Source of the DNA: a virus
IMG/VR virus record: IMGVR_UViG_3300050821_002307
Span: 1-44,593 of that record
Reading direction: 5' to 3' (one strand)
Length of the DNA stretch: 44,593 bases
How positions within the stretch are numbered: position 1 is the stretch's first letter; each line of letters begins with the position of its first letter. Both the position numbers and the translations under genes were made by a program. Shown in pieces: positions 16,288 through 24,463 of the stretch. A model generated the notes under the pieces. That model did not search any database. It worked only from the letters and a program-made list of their open reading frames with translations, and was not told the DNA's origin.

Positions 16288-18044
16288 GCAACGTAGGTCA
16301 AGCCAATCCGTTTAGCGATGCGAGCGAGTACAACACGCTTGATTTCGTAATCGCGCGCGCAACCGAGAAAATGCAAACCGTATCGATTGTCGCCGTCAAG
16401 GCCGTCGACACGGTAAAACTCACGGTCGACGTTCAAGTGCTCGTCAACCTCGTCACGGGGGCCAATATCTCGGTACCGCACGGTGTGATCGCGGCACGGC
16501 CGTATTTCCGCGCGCAGGGCGGCACGTCGGGAATAATCCTCGACCCCGTTGCTAGCGACATTGGCGTAATGGTATTCGCGTCGCGCGATTCCTCAGCCGT
16601 GATCGCAGCCAAGGGGCTAGCGAACCCGGGTAGCCAACGCCGATTCTCGTGGTCGGATGGCGTCTATTTCGGCGGCATCCTCAACGCCGCGCCGACGCAG
16701 TACCTTAAGTTCGCGTCCGGCGGCGTCACGTTGCTGTCCCCGACCGCCGTCAACATACAGTCGCCCGCGAACACCGTCACGGGGCCGGCCACGGTTACGG
16801 GTGCGACCACGCTACAGGCTACGCTGGCCGTGACCGGCACGAGCACGTTGACGGGCGCCGTAAGTACCCCCGGCGGTATAACGGTCGGCAGCCCCACGGG
16901 CGGCACCGCAGCGCCGGGCACAATCAATGCTGCGGGGCTATTCGTCAACGGCGTCCCTGTCAGTACGGGCGGGGGCGGTTCGGGGACTGTGACGAGTGTC
17001 GGCATATCGACGGGCGGCGTCGGCGTGGTCGTTGGCGGCGGTCCGATCACGACGGCGGGCACGTTGATCGTGGACTTGTCCTCGACCGCGTACGCCGCCC
17101 TCGCGCTCGCTGTTACGGCCTTACAGTCGATTTCCATAGCCACGGGTACCGGACTGACCGGCGGCCCGCTGACGGCGTCAGGCACGACCGTAGCCCTGTC
17201 AGCGGCGACTATCGCGGCGTTACTGCCGGCCTCGCCTGTACAGGGCGACATTGTGTATTACAACGGCGCCGCGTGGGCCAATCTCGCGCCGGGCACTGCG
17301 GGTAATGTTTTGACTACGGGCGGCGCGGGGGCGAATCCTTCGTGGGCGCCGGGCGGCGGGGGTAGTACGCCAGTGCCCGGCACGATTCCTGATTTAGTGT
17401 TTTGGTTTGACGGCAACGCCCCGCTAATGACGACGGGCGCGCACCTCGAATCATTGCAAAATTTATGCCCTTGGATGCCCGCCTACAGCCCGTTTTTGAC
17501 CGGCGGCGCAAAGGGCGCAACTCGATCGGCAACAACGCTGAACAGTAAAAATTTAATGACATTTCCCGGCAGCGCGGATGCAGCCTATTTGATGCCCGGG
17601 GCCGGGCCGATAATGCCCGAATTTACGGGATTCGTCGTATTCAATGCCGGCGCAGCATCTACGATGAGTTTTTGTTGTGGCGCTTCAAGCGCATCGTTAG
17701 AGTTTGACTATACATCCGGCGGCGCGTTGAATTTGACAGCTTCATTCGTGGCCGGCATCGGCAATAGTACAACAACCGTAGCCCCCGGAACAGCATTTCA
17801 AGGTAACGCCACGTACGACGGCGCGACGGGAAATTATGCGTTTCGTATTTCGCAAGCGGCGGCCGGAAGCGGAACAAATTCGCAAAGTATCACGAGCGGA
17901 TCGGGCGGCATCGGGTTCGACCCGCAGATAAACGGGCAATATTTAAACGGCATGCTTGCGGAGTTGATTATATACAATCGTGTCTTATCCCCGACGGAGA
18001 TTGCAAACGTCGAGGCATATCTACACACGAAATGGGGCGTATGA
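16284..18044 (+). CDS. Baseplate spike (Gp138-like) fused to beta-helix/fibre repeats and a LamG/lectin-like tip
   Basis: 586 residues from ATG 16284 (ATGA overlap). Residues about 24-130 resemble the Gp138 N-terminal OB domain (V-S-I-V-A-V-K-A-V, I-L-D-P-V, G-V-M-V-F-A-S-R-D); 145-230 form a repeat-rich stem; 235-360 are fibre-type (G-T-V-T-S-V, G-D-I-V-Y-Y-N-G-A-A-W, L-T-T-G-G-A-G-A-N-P-S-W-A-P); 368-586 form a jelly-roll lectin-like domain (F-W-F-D-G, T-G-F-V-V-F, Y-D-G-A-T-G-N, I-Y-N-R-V-L-S, Y-L-H-T-K-W). A spike ending in a lectin domain could bind a surface sugar. The DNA from about 17390 is poorer in GC than the rest, so the tip may be acquired. Confidence 0.7.
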   Translation: MSNVGQANPFSDASEYNTLDFVIARATEKMQTVSIVAVKAVDTVKLTVDVQVLVNLVTGANISVPHGVIAARPYFRAQGGTSGIILDPVASDIGVMVFASRDSSAVIAAKGLANPGSQRRFSWSDGVYFGGILNAAPTQYLKFASGGVTLLSPTAVNIQSPANTVTGPATVTGATTLQATLAVTGTSTLTGAVSTPGGITVGSPTGGTAAPGTINAAGLFVNGVPVSTGGGGSGTVTSVGISTGGVGVVVGGGPITTAGTLIVDLSSTAYAALALAVTALQSISIATGTGLTGGPLTASGTTVALSAATIAALLPASPVQGDIVYYNGAAWANLAPGTAGNVLTTGGAGANPSWAPGGGGSTPVPGTIPDLVFWFDGNAPLMTTGAHLESLQNLCPWMPAYSPFLTGGAKGATRSATTLNSKNLMTFPGSADAAYLMPGAGPIMPEFTGFVVFNAGAASTMSFCCGASSASLEFDYTSGGALNLTASFVAGIGNSTTTVAPGTAFQGNATYDGATGNYAFRISQAAAGSGTNSQSITSGSGGIGFDPQINGQYLNGMLAELIIYNRVLSPTEIANVEAYLHTKWGV

Positions 18045-18045
18045 C

Positions 18046-18414
18046 ATGGCTGCACCGTTCACAACGTTATTGCTCGACGTCGGCCGATGGGATTTAACCC
18101 TTGATGCCTATGGTAATATTGCGCTTGCTGCGCCACCGTACGCCCTCGCGCAGGACGTGGCGTCGGCGTGCCGTACGGTGCTCGGCGAGGTTTATTACGA
18201 CACGTCGTTGGGCGTGGATTACTTCGGGCAGATATTCGGCCTGACGCCGCCCGCGTCGGTTTTCCAAGAACAGTTCGTAGCGGCCGCGCTGACCGTCTCG
18301 GGCGTGATCGCGGCGACGTGCAACATCGAGGCGTACGACGCGACGACGCGCGAAGCGACCGGGCAAGTTTTGTTTACTGACATCAATCATCAAGTGCAGA
18401 CGGTAGGATTATAA
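18046..18414 (+). CDS. Baseplate wedge protein (gp25-like role)
   Basis: 122 residues from ATG 18046, the start that gives L-L-L-D-V-G-R-W-D-L-T-L-D-A-Y-G-N-I near the N-terminus. It continues with Y-A-L-A-Q-D-V-A-S-A-C-R-T and E-V-Y-Y-D-T-S-L-G-V-D-Y-F, the layout of wedge proteins placed before gpJ in Mu-, P2- and Pam3-like phages. It would join the sheath end to the J ring. Confidence 0.65.
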   Translation: MAAPFTTLLLDVGRWDLTLDAYGNIALAAPPYALAQDVASACRTVLGEVYYDTSLGVDYFGQIFGLTPPASVFQEQFVAAALTVSGVIAATCNIEAYDATTREATGQVLFTDINHQVQTVGL

Positions 18415-18416
18415 AC

Positions 18417-19676
18417 ATGGACACGACCAACGTACCGCAGCCGGTATTTACGCCCACGGGGCTAGTCCTGCCGCAAGAGGCTGCTATCCTGGCGGGCGTC
18501 CAGCAAGATTATAACGCCGCATTCGGAGGTAATCTCAACCCGCAGTTAACGAGCCCGCAGGGGCAGCTATGTTCGAGCACCGCGGCTATTATCGCCAACG
18601 GTAATACGGTATTCGCCACGTTTGTCAGTCAAGTCGACCCGGATACAGCCACGGGATTTATGCAGGACGCAATCGGCCGTATCTATTTCATGAACCGCAA
18701 GCCGGCCGTTCCGACGACCGTCAACCTGCAATGTGTCGGCGCGTTCGGCACGCCGATTCCCGTCGGCGCCCTCGCGCAGGATACGAGCGGCAATATCTAC
18801 TCGTGTACGCAGGCAGGCGTGATTCCTGTCGGCGGCACGATCACGCTGGCATTTGCGAACGTCGTAGCCGGGCCGATTGCATGCCCGATGAATACCGTCA
18901 CAATCATTTACAAAGCGATCAACGGGTGGGAGTCGGTCAACAATTCTGCGGACGGCGTGATAGGCGCCAACGTCGAGTCGCCGGCCGCGTTCGAGTATCG
19001 GCGGCAACAATCTGTCGGCATCAACGCGCAGGGATCAATCCCGGCCATCTACGCGGCGTGTTTTAGCGTCGACAACGTTATCGATGTTTTCGTGACGCAA
19101 AACAACACGGGATCAATCATATCGAGCGCAATCAACGGCAACCCGAATTCGACGAGCTATCCCGTGGCCGCTCGCTCGGTCTACGTGGCCGTAACGGGCG
19201 GCGCGGCGCAGAACGTGGCAAACGCTATCTGGCGCGCGACGAACATTGGCGCCGCGTATCAGACGGCGGCGGGCGGCGCAGGCGCTACGCTCGTTTCCGA
19301 GACTGTGACAGACAATAGCGGCTATGCAATCCCGGTACCGGCGTATACCGTGAATTACATCAACCCGGCCCCAACCCCGATATTTTTCGCGGTCACGCTG
19401 GCGGCCTCGGCATTGCTGCCGGCAAATATCCATTCGCTCGTACAACAAGCGATCATCGCGCAATTCACAGGGCAGATACCCGGCAGCCTGCGCGAACGTA
19501 TTGGGTCACAAGTTCTCGCGTCTCGGTACTTTGGCCCGGTTCAGGCGATCGGCAATGAAGTTTCAATTTTAACGATCACGATAGGATTTAACTCGGGCGT
19601 AGGGCAAGCATCGCTGCAAATGGGCATCGATCAAGAGCCGACAATATCGGCTATCAATATCGCGGTAGCGCCGTAA
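18417..19676 (+). CDS. Baseplate J-like protein
   Basis: 419 residues. Baseplate_J pattern: F-T-P-T-G-L-V-L-P at the start, D-Y-N-A-A-F-G-G-N-L-N, D-A-I-G-R-I-Y-F, G-W-E-S-V-N-N, E-S-P-A-A-F-E-Y-R-R-Q-Q-S-V, and a C-terminal domain with I-G-S-Q-V-L-A-S-R. It forms the wedge ring that starts sheath contraction. The stop overlaps the next ATG (TAATG). Confidence 0.85.
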   Translation: MDTTNVPQPVFTPTGLVLPQEAAILAGVQQDYNAAFGGNLNPQLTSPQGQLCSSTAAIIANGNTVFATFVSQVDPDTATGFMQDAIGRIYFMNRKPAVPTTVNLQCVGAFGTPIPVGALAQDTSGNIYSCTQAGVIPVGGTITLAFANVVAGPIACPMNTVTIIYKAINGWESVNNSADGVIGANVESPAAFEYRRQQSVGINAQGSIPAIYAACFSVDNVIDVFVTQNNTGSIISSAINGNPNSTSYPVAARSVYVAVTGGAAQNVANAIWRATNIGAAYQTAAGGAGATLVSETVTDNSGYAIPVPAYTVNYINPAPTPIFFAVTLAASALLPANIHSLVQQAIIAQFTGQIPGSLRERIGSQVLASRYFGPVQAIGNEVSILTITIGFNSGVGQASLQMGIDQEPTISAINIAVAP

Positions 19677-21610
19677 TGAGCATTCCGTACATAGAGGGCC
19701 AAAGCGTTTCGAATCCGCCCGTAGCGTCATTTACGCTCGGCTCGATGTCGGCGTCAAATACTAGCCTAACGGCATTTGTTACCGCGCTATCGAATCTGGC
19801 TCTATGCGTTATAGTACATACCCATAACAGTACGTCCGTCATTGGGCCGATGTATATCACGTCGGTAACGAGCCCTAATTTATCTTGGGGTTCCGCGCCG
19901 ATTTTTCGCGTAGAAAGTAATAACGTAAATAATGGGCTATCAATTGAATTTTGGGCCGCACCGATTAGCGCCCCTCTGTCAGGAGAAATAGTTACAGTTA
20001 CGTCAAATGCTCCCGTTGACGCAGTGGGTTTCGCATTATACGGCGTCGTTGGCGCCGGATTATTTGACCTGGGGGGCGGAACGTTGCCTGTCGGTGTGGT
20101 GCCCGCCGGAACTTCGCCGCTGACCGTCCCGAGCTATAATACGACCGACGCCGACACTCTAGTGGTAGCGTTAAGCGCGGTGCAAAGTGGCGCGACGCAA
20201 ACCGCGCCTACAGGGTTTTCTAACCTACCGTATCAACCGTTCGGCTCCGGGCTTAATCTCGCTATTGCCACGCCCGCGACTTACGCACCCGGCACGATCG
20301 TAACGGGCGGTTCAATTGTATCCGCTCTGTCAGGTACGTCGGGCGTCGCCAATACCGCGTTGCTTGCATTTGGCATACAGGGAATTATCGCTACGACTGT
20401 TCCCGACGTTGTGGGCGATACTGATACAGCAGCCCGAGCGGCAATCGCCGCTGCGAGTCTCATCGTGGGCACTGTCACGTCGATATCGGGCGGAACGCCG
20501 GGCGTAGTGGCGGCACAGTCGCCCGTAGGCGGCACGCCAGTCTCTAGCGGTAGTGCTGTTGATTTGGTCGAATATGAGGGCGACGTCGTTCCGAATATTA
20601 TAGACACGTCGCTTGCGGTTGTTGCACCGGGCATTCTCGCGGCTGCGGGTCTCGTGGTCGGTATCGTATCGTATCAAGCCAGTGGCGTCATAATTGCCGG
20701 CAATGTCATATCGCAAAGCCCCACGGCGGGATCGTTCGTATCTGCGGGATCGGCTGTCAACCTCGTCGTATCTTCGGGCCTGCCGGCACTCACTGTGCCC
20801 GACTTATTCGGCCTATCACGAACAGACGCCATCAATGCGCTAATTGCCGTCGGTCTCGTACCGGGCGCGATCGGCTCGGCCCCGTCACAGTTCGTTCCCC
20901 CGGGCGAAGTACAGGCACAAAATCCTAGCGCGGGAATCGCCGTAGCAGTCGGGTCAATCGTTAGTTTTGTGCTATCCCTCGGAACGCCGGCCGTTGGCAC
21001 GTTATTCGATTTCGAAGCGACCGTGATTTCGCAATACGCGAATAGCCCGACGATTTTGCAGCTTGTACAAAATCTGAATCAGTATGTTGACCAATCTACG
21101 AACTTCGCCAATTTTTTCAATTTCGTATGGAATGTCGACACGGCTGTTGATTTCGGCCTCGACATATGGGGGAAGATTGTCGGCGTGTCGCGGTTACTGC
21201 AAATACCGAACACGACCGACTATGTAGGGTTCGACAATGGCACACGGTCGCCGCCCGATTGGCAAAGCATGGGAAGCGACCAACCGCCATATAACGATCC
21301 GCCCGTAGGCGGTGCGCTATATACGGGGTTTAACGCCACGTCGACATATCTCCTCGGTAATGACGCGTATCGGCAATTGATTCTTGCTAAGGCATTCGCC
21401 AATATTTGCGCAACGACTGCGCCGGCCATTAACACGATTTTGCAAAACCTCTACGGTCCCGGCACGGCGTGGGTTCTCAATACAGGGCCGATGGCGATTT
21501 CCTATAATTTGACGTTCACGCCCTCCGCAATTCAGCTTGCAATTTTGCAGCAATCGGGCGTCATACCCACGCCGCCGGGCGTTTCTGTTACCATCAATAC
21601 CAACGTCTAG
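19676..21610 (+). CDS. Baseplate protein (DUF2612) with three PASTA domains
   Basis: 644 residues. 1-235: a beta-rich domain (C-V-I-V-H-T-H, A-L-Y-G-V-V-G-A-G-L-F, D-A-D-T-L-V-V-A-L) that I do not recognise. 240-300, 303-366 and 372-434: three PASTA-like units, each starting V-P-(D/N)-(V/I/L), with a helix, G-x-V or G-I-V, then Q-S-P or Q-N-P and G-S-x-V. 441-644: DUF2612 (Y-A-N-S-P-T-I-L-Q-L, D-I-W-G-K-I-V-G-V-S-R, Y-R-Q-L-I-L-A-K, A-I-N-T-I-L-Q-N-L-Y). DUF2612 proteins follow gpJ in this type of baseplate; PASTA units bind peptidoglycan in other proteins. The N-terminal half is less GC-rich than its neighbours. Confidence 0.75.
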   Translation: MSIPYIEGQSVSNPPVASFTLGSMSASNTSLTAFVTALSNLALCVIVHTHNSTSVIGPMYITSVTSPNLSWGSAPIFRVESNNVNNGLSIEFWAAPISAPLSGEIVTVTSNAPVDAVGFALYGVVGAGLFDLGGGTLPVGVVPAGTSPLTVPSYNTTDADTLVVALSAVQSGATQTAPTGFSNLPYQPFGSGLNLAIATPATYAPGTIVTGGSIVSALSGTSGVANTALLAFGIQGIIATTVPDVVGDTDTAARAAIAAASLIVGTVTSISGGTPGVVAAQSPVGGTPVSSGSAVDLVEYEGDVVPNIIDTSLAVVAPGILAAAGLVVGIVSYQASGVIIAGNVISQSPTAGSFVSAGSAVNLVVSSGLPALTVPDLFGLSRTDAINALIAVGLVPGAIGSAPSQFVPPGEVQAQNPSAGIAVAVGSIVSFVLSLGTPAVGTLFDFEATVISQYANSPTILQLVQNLNQYVDQSTNFANFFNFVWNVDTAVDFGLDIWGKIVGVSRLLQIPNTTDYVGFDNGTRSPPDWQSMGSDQPPYNDPPVGGALYTGFNATSTYLLGNDAYRQLILAKAFANICATTAPAINTILQNLYGPGTAWVLNTGPMAISYNLTFTPSAIQLAILQQSGVIPTPPGVSVTINTNV

Positions 21611-21621
21611 CAGGTTTTCTC

Positions 21622-22791
21622 ATGGCAAGCACTCTAGTTACCCCGCTTTTAATTTCCGTGCCGTTCGGCGTGGGCGCGGCAAACCCGACGTATATCAATT
21701 TGCCGATCCCGGTACCGTCGCAGATTTCGATTACCGTCAACGCGGCCTCATTCACTGACGGATTTCCGCCCAACACCATGACGCCCGAGGCGTCCGGCGG
21801 GTTGCCGTTCTTCGGGCAGGATTTGAACGGCATACTGTGGATGGTGTCTGCGTACTGCGCGAACTTCGCGGCGGGGGCGCTGCCGACATACAACGCTACG
21901 TTATCGGGCGACATATCAGGGTATCCGGTCGGTTGTGTCCTCGTGAATACCAACGGCGACGGTCTTTGGATCAACACCGTCAGCGGCAACACGACGAATC
22001 CTGACGCGGGCGGCGCGGGATGGTTTCCGTCTGCCGGCATCGGCGATTCACAGGTATCGTTGTCGTCGACCAATCGCACACTTACGGCGCTTGAGGCAGT
22101 GCGTCCGCTTATCGTTTTGTCCGGCGCGATTACGGGAAACATCAACGTTATATTTCCCGTGAATACGGGCCAGCAATGGATCATTGCAAATGCATGCACG
22201 GGCGCGTTTACGGTCACGTGTAAGACAGCTTCAGGAACTGGCGTAGCTATCCCGGCAACCAATGTGGGGGCGCCCACTTCGATTTACTGCGATGGCACGA
22301 ATATACAAAATACGGGCGTGTCGACTGCCGGCCTCGCGCCGATCAATTCGCCCGCGCTGACCGGCACGCCGATAGCGCCGACCGCATCACCTGCGACAAC
22401 CAACACGACGCAGATTGCCACGACAGCGTTCGTACAGGCTGCGATCACCGCGGGGTTGGCCGGGTACGCTCGCCTTGCCTCGCCGATATTCTCAGGCACG
22501 CCGACGGCGCCAACGCCCGCGGCCGGCGATAGTTCGTTGAAACTCGCCACGACAGCGTTCGTGGGTAATGCCGCGCCCGACTATCGCGCCGGTACGTTCA
22601 ACAGCGTCAACGGCACCGTGACCGTCACATTTTCGACGCCGCTGGCGTTCGTACCCCTCGTGATCGTGCAATGGAAATACGCCAGCCCTGACGTGGGCCA
22701 CGTAATCCCGGGCAGTGAAACCGTCAACGGATTTCAGTATTCGAACGGCAACGCAGGATTGTGCAATTATTATGCGGTCAAACCGCGATGA
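21622..22791 (+). CDS. Tail fibre protein
   Basis: 389 residues. N-terminus: I-P-V-P-S-Q-I, A-A-S-F-T-D-G-F-P-P-N-T-M, G-G-L-P-F-F-G-Q-D-L-N-G-I-L, a known baseplate-attachment region of phage fibres. Residues 235-315 hold two repeats of L-T-G-T-P-x-A-P-T-A and I-A-T-T-A-F-V-Q-A-A. The last 75 residues (V-T-V-T-F-S-T-P-L-A-F, V-Q-W-K-Y, N-Y-Y-A-V-K-P-R) look like a trimeric receptor-binding knob. No chaperone gene follows. Confidence 0.8.
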   Translation: MASTLVTPLLISVPFGVGAANPTYINLPIPVPSQISITVNAASFTDGFPPNTMTPEASGGLPFFGQDLNGILWMVSAYCANFAAGALPTYNATLSGDISGYPVGCVLVNTNGDGLWINTVSGNTTNPDAGGAGWFPSAGIGDSQVSLSSTNRTLTALEAVRPLIVLSGAITGNINVIFPVNTGQQWIIANACTGAFTVTCKTASGTGVAIPATNVGAPTSIYCDGTNIQNTGVSTAGLAPINSPALTGTPIAPTASPATTNTTQIATTAFVQAAITAGLAGYARLASPIFSGTPTAPTPAAGDSSLKLATTAFVGNAAPDYRAGTFNSVNGTVTVTFSTPLAFVPLVIVQWKYASPDVGHVIPGSETVNGFQYSNGNAGLCNYYAVKPR

Positions 22792-23036
22792 GTGACGATT
22801 TATCGGAATTGCGCGAACAAGTCGCGGCTTTACGCGAGGGCCGCGCGGCTCATGCCGAGAAAATTAACGCGGTAGCTACGCGCGTCGATTCGATCGCAAA
22901 CGACGTAAAGACAATTCTAGGGTACATGGAGCGTACTAAGGGATCATGGAAAACCCTAGTCGCATTGGGCGGCGTGGTCGGTGCGATAGTCGAGGCGGGC
23001 CATTGGATCGTTGGCTGGCTGCATGCTACTCATTGA
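22788..23036 (+). CDS. Small membrane protein of the lysis cassette
   Basis: 82 residues from ATG 22788 (ATGA overlap with the fibre gene). Residues 1-52 form a charged coiled coil (L-R-E-Q-V-A-A-L-R-E-G); 56-78 are hydrophobic (V-A-L-G-G-V-V-G-A-I-V, then W-I-V-G-W-L). The topology fits XhlA-like or holin-associated proteins. The lysozyme gene starts inside its end. Confidence 0.6.
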   Translation: MSDDLSELREQVAALREGRAAHAEKINAVATRVDSIANDVKTILGYMERTKGSWKTLVALGGVVGAIVEAGHWIVGWLHATH

Positions 23037-23481
23037 TTTCGTCATGGCTCGGGAAGGTTGCGCGACGGACAACCACGATGGCACCGTGACAGCCTATTGG
23101 GACGCCGCCGGCAAGGTTTGGACGATCGGGTATGGGACAACCGGCCCCGAGGTTACGCAGGGCACCACGTGGCCCGTAGCGCGCTGCAAGGCCGCCCTGA
23201 TATCCCGACTCGACAAGGCGCGCGGCGCAGTATGTGTCATAACGCCGCCTAACACGCAGTGGCCGGCCGGTGCGTTGGATGCCCTGACGGATTTTGTGTA
23301 CAACGAGGGGTCAGGCAACTACCAGGGTTCAACCGTCCGCAAATGCGTACAGGCGGGCGATTGGGCGGGGGTCAAGACTCACCTACTCGATTGGGAGTTT
23401 GCCGGCGGGAAGCGCCTCGGGGGCCTCATCACGCGACGCGAGGGCGAGGCGGCTATGATTGGCGGCCCGGCTGCGGTATAA
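23023..23481 (+). CDS. Endolysin, GH24 lysozyme
   Basis: 152 residues from ATG 23023; an in-frame TTG at 23011 is possible. Catalytic pattern: R-E-G (Glu11), Y-W-D-A-A-G (Asp27) and V-W-T-I-G-Y-G-T (Thr34), then F-V-Y-N-E-G-S-G-N-Y and G-G-L-I-T-R-R-E. It hydrolyses peptidoglycan glycan strands. There is no signal peptide or SAR segment, so release should depend on a holin, for which candidates lie on both sides. Confidence 0.85.
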   Translation: MLLIDFVMAREGCATDNHDGTVTAYWDAAGKVWTIGYGTTGPEVTQGTTWPVARCKAALISRLDKARGAVCVITPPNTQWPAGALDALTDFVYNEGSGNYQGSTVRKCVQAGDWAGVKTHLLDWEFAGGKRLGGLITRREGEAAMIGGPAAV

Positions 23482-23510
23482 TCCGCGCCTCATACTCAGG
23501 AGAATTCCCC

Positions 23511-23765
23511 GTGACCACGAATAACCCGTTTGAGAACGTCAAGGCCGGCGTGGAAACTGCCGTCGCCAAGGTTGACAGCGTTGCCTCGACCGTCAAAGCG
23601 GACTACGCCAAGGCTGCCGCGATCGTATCGACCGTCAAAGCCGACGAAGTCAAAGCCGACAACGCCGCGATTGCCTACGTCAAGGCCAACCCGAAAAAGA
23701 TTGTCGCCGCAGTGGTCAGCATCGCGGGTGCCGTGCTCTCGCATTACGTGTGGGAAATCCTGTAA
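23511..23765 (+). CDS. Small Ala/Lys-rich protein with one C-terminal membrane segment
   Basis: 84 residues from GTG 23511, set by a strong AGGAGA site at 23498-23503. Residues 1-60 are a charged helix with repeats of V-K-A-D; 63-84 are hydrophobic (I-V-A-A-V-V-S-I-A-G-A-V-L). Function unknown; place after the lysozyme suggests a lysis accessory, perhaps a holin partner. The layout resembles the protein at 22788. Confidence 0.6.
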   Translation: MTTNNPFENVKAGVETAVAKVDSVASTVKADYAKAAAIVSTVKADEVKADNAAIAYVKANPKKIVAAVVSIAGAVLSHYVWEIL

Positions 23766-23965
23766 AACCAGTTCAGGATTTACGTGACCGCGCCGTAATG
23801 GTACTCGTATCATCGGCGTGGGTCGCGTCTACCGTTTTCATTTTCAAGCACGCGTCAGAAATCAATTTCGCTACGTGGTCGACGTTCTCGGGCGCGATCA
23901 TAAGCGCCTACCATTGGCTATGTCAGCGCGACGACAAGACGCCAGATTGTGAGCACCACGAATGA
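23750..23965 (+). CDS. Holin candidate with two membrane segments
   Basis: 71 residues from GTG 23750 (overlap of 16 nt with the gene before); ATG 23798 would give a 55-residue form starting at the first membrane segment. Two hydrophobic stretches, V-M-V-L-V-S-S-A-W-V-A-S-T-V-F-I-F and F-S-G-A-I-I-S-A-Y-H-W-L, and a charged tail R-D-D-K-T. This is the layout of class II holins. The next gene begins within its last codons. Confidence 0.6.
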   Translation: MGNPVKPVQDLRDRAVMVLVSSAWVASTVFIFKHASEINFATWSTFSGAIISAYHWLCQRDDKTPDCEHHE

Positions 23966-24447
23966 CCGCATTACTCGCCCTCATCCCTTCGCGCGCCTAC
24001 CTGTACGGCGCGATCGTTATCGTACTTGCCCTGGCATTCGGCGGCTACACGATTCACGAACGCAACGTGGAACACGCGAAGGATGTAGCCGCGGCGTCCA
24101 AGATCGTTGCGAAGGATAACGCGGCAGTCGCCGCAGATGACGCCCACGCCCAAACCACGGAGACTCAAATTGCACTCATTTATAAGCAAGCTGTTTCAAT
24201 TCCTGCCGTTGCTGATATTGGCCTCGTGTGCCAGCGCCCCGCCCGTAGTGTTCCATTGCCCGCGGCCGGCGCCGTCGCTACAGCCCCAACTGGAAACGGC
24301 CAAGCCGACAGTGGAAGCGGACATGCGGAAGGAACTTACGACCCCAGCGGATATATTCTGACGCGTTCGCACGAAGCGGACGCGCAGATAATTTATCTAC
24401 AGGGGCGCATTGCCGAACTCGAAAAGCAAATGAACGACGCCCCGTGA
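23962..24447 (+). CDS. Rz: Inner-membrane spanin (Rz-like)
   Basis: 161 residues. One N-terminal membrane anchor (residues 13-29, Y-L-Y-G-A-I-V-I-V-L-A-L-A-F) followed by a periplasmic helix rich in Ala, Lys and Asp and a C-terminal helix (I-I-Y-L-Q-G-R-I-A-E-L-E-K). An Rz1-type lipoprotein is nested in the +1 frame, which strongly supports the call. Together they fuse the two membranes at the last step of lysis. The stop is 16 nt from the stop of the polymerase on the other strand. Confidence 0.8.
   Translation: MTALLALIPSRAYLYGAIVIVLALAFGGYTIHERNVEHAKDVAAASKIVAKDNAAVAADDAHAQTTETQIALIYKQAVSIPAVADIGLVCQRPARSVPLPAAGAVATAPTGNGQADSGSGHAEGTYDPSGYILTRSHEADAQIIYLQGRIAELEKQMNDAP
24137..24361 (+). 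CDS. Rz1: Outer-membrane spanin lipoprotein (Rz1-like), nested in Rz
   Basis: 74 residues from ATG 24137. A basic N-terminus (K-P-R-R-L-K) leads to a hydrophobic stretch and the lipobox L-A-S-C with Cys31; the mature part starts C-A-S-A-P-P and is Pro-rich. The gene lies fully inside Rz in the +1 frame. An earlier TTG at 24107 and a later TTG are alternative starts. The mature lipoprotein reaches Rz across the periplasm. Confidence 0.75.
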   Translation: MTPTPKPRRLKLHSFISKLFQFLPLLILASCASAPPVVFHCPRPAPSLQPQLETAKPTVEADMRKELTTPADIF

Positions 24448-24463
24448 CGCACGAATTCGTGAT

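Noticed and set aside
16664-17251. 195-codon minus-strand frame, Pro/Val-rich
   Set aside because: Mirror of the Gly/Thr-rich spike stem on the plus strand.
23477-23482. TATAAT as a promoter before the gene at 23511
   Set aside because: Good -10 but the -35 position (23454-23459) matches only one of six bases; it also covers the lysozyme stop codon.
24450-24461. CACGAATTCGTG between convergent Rz and polymerase as a terminator
   Set aside because: Perfect palindrome but no loop and no T run on either side; too weak to call.
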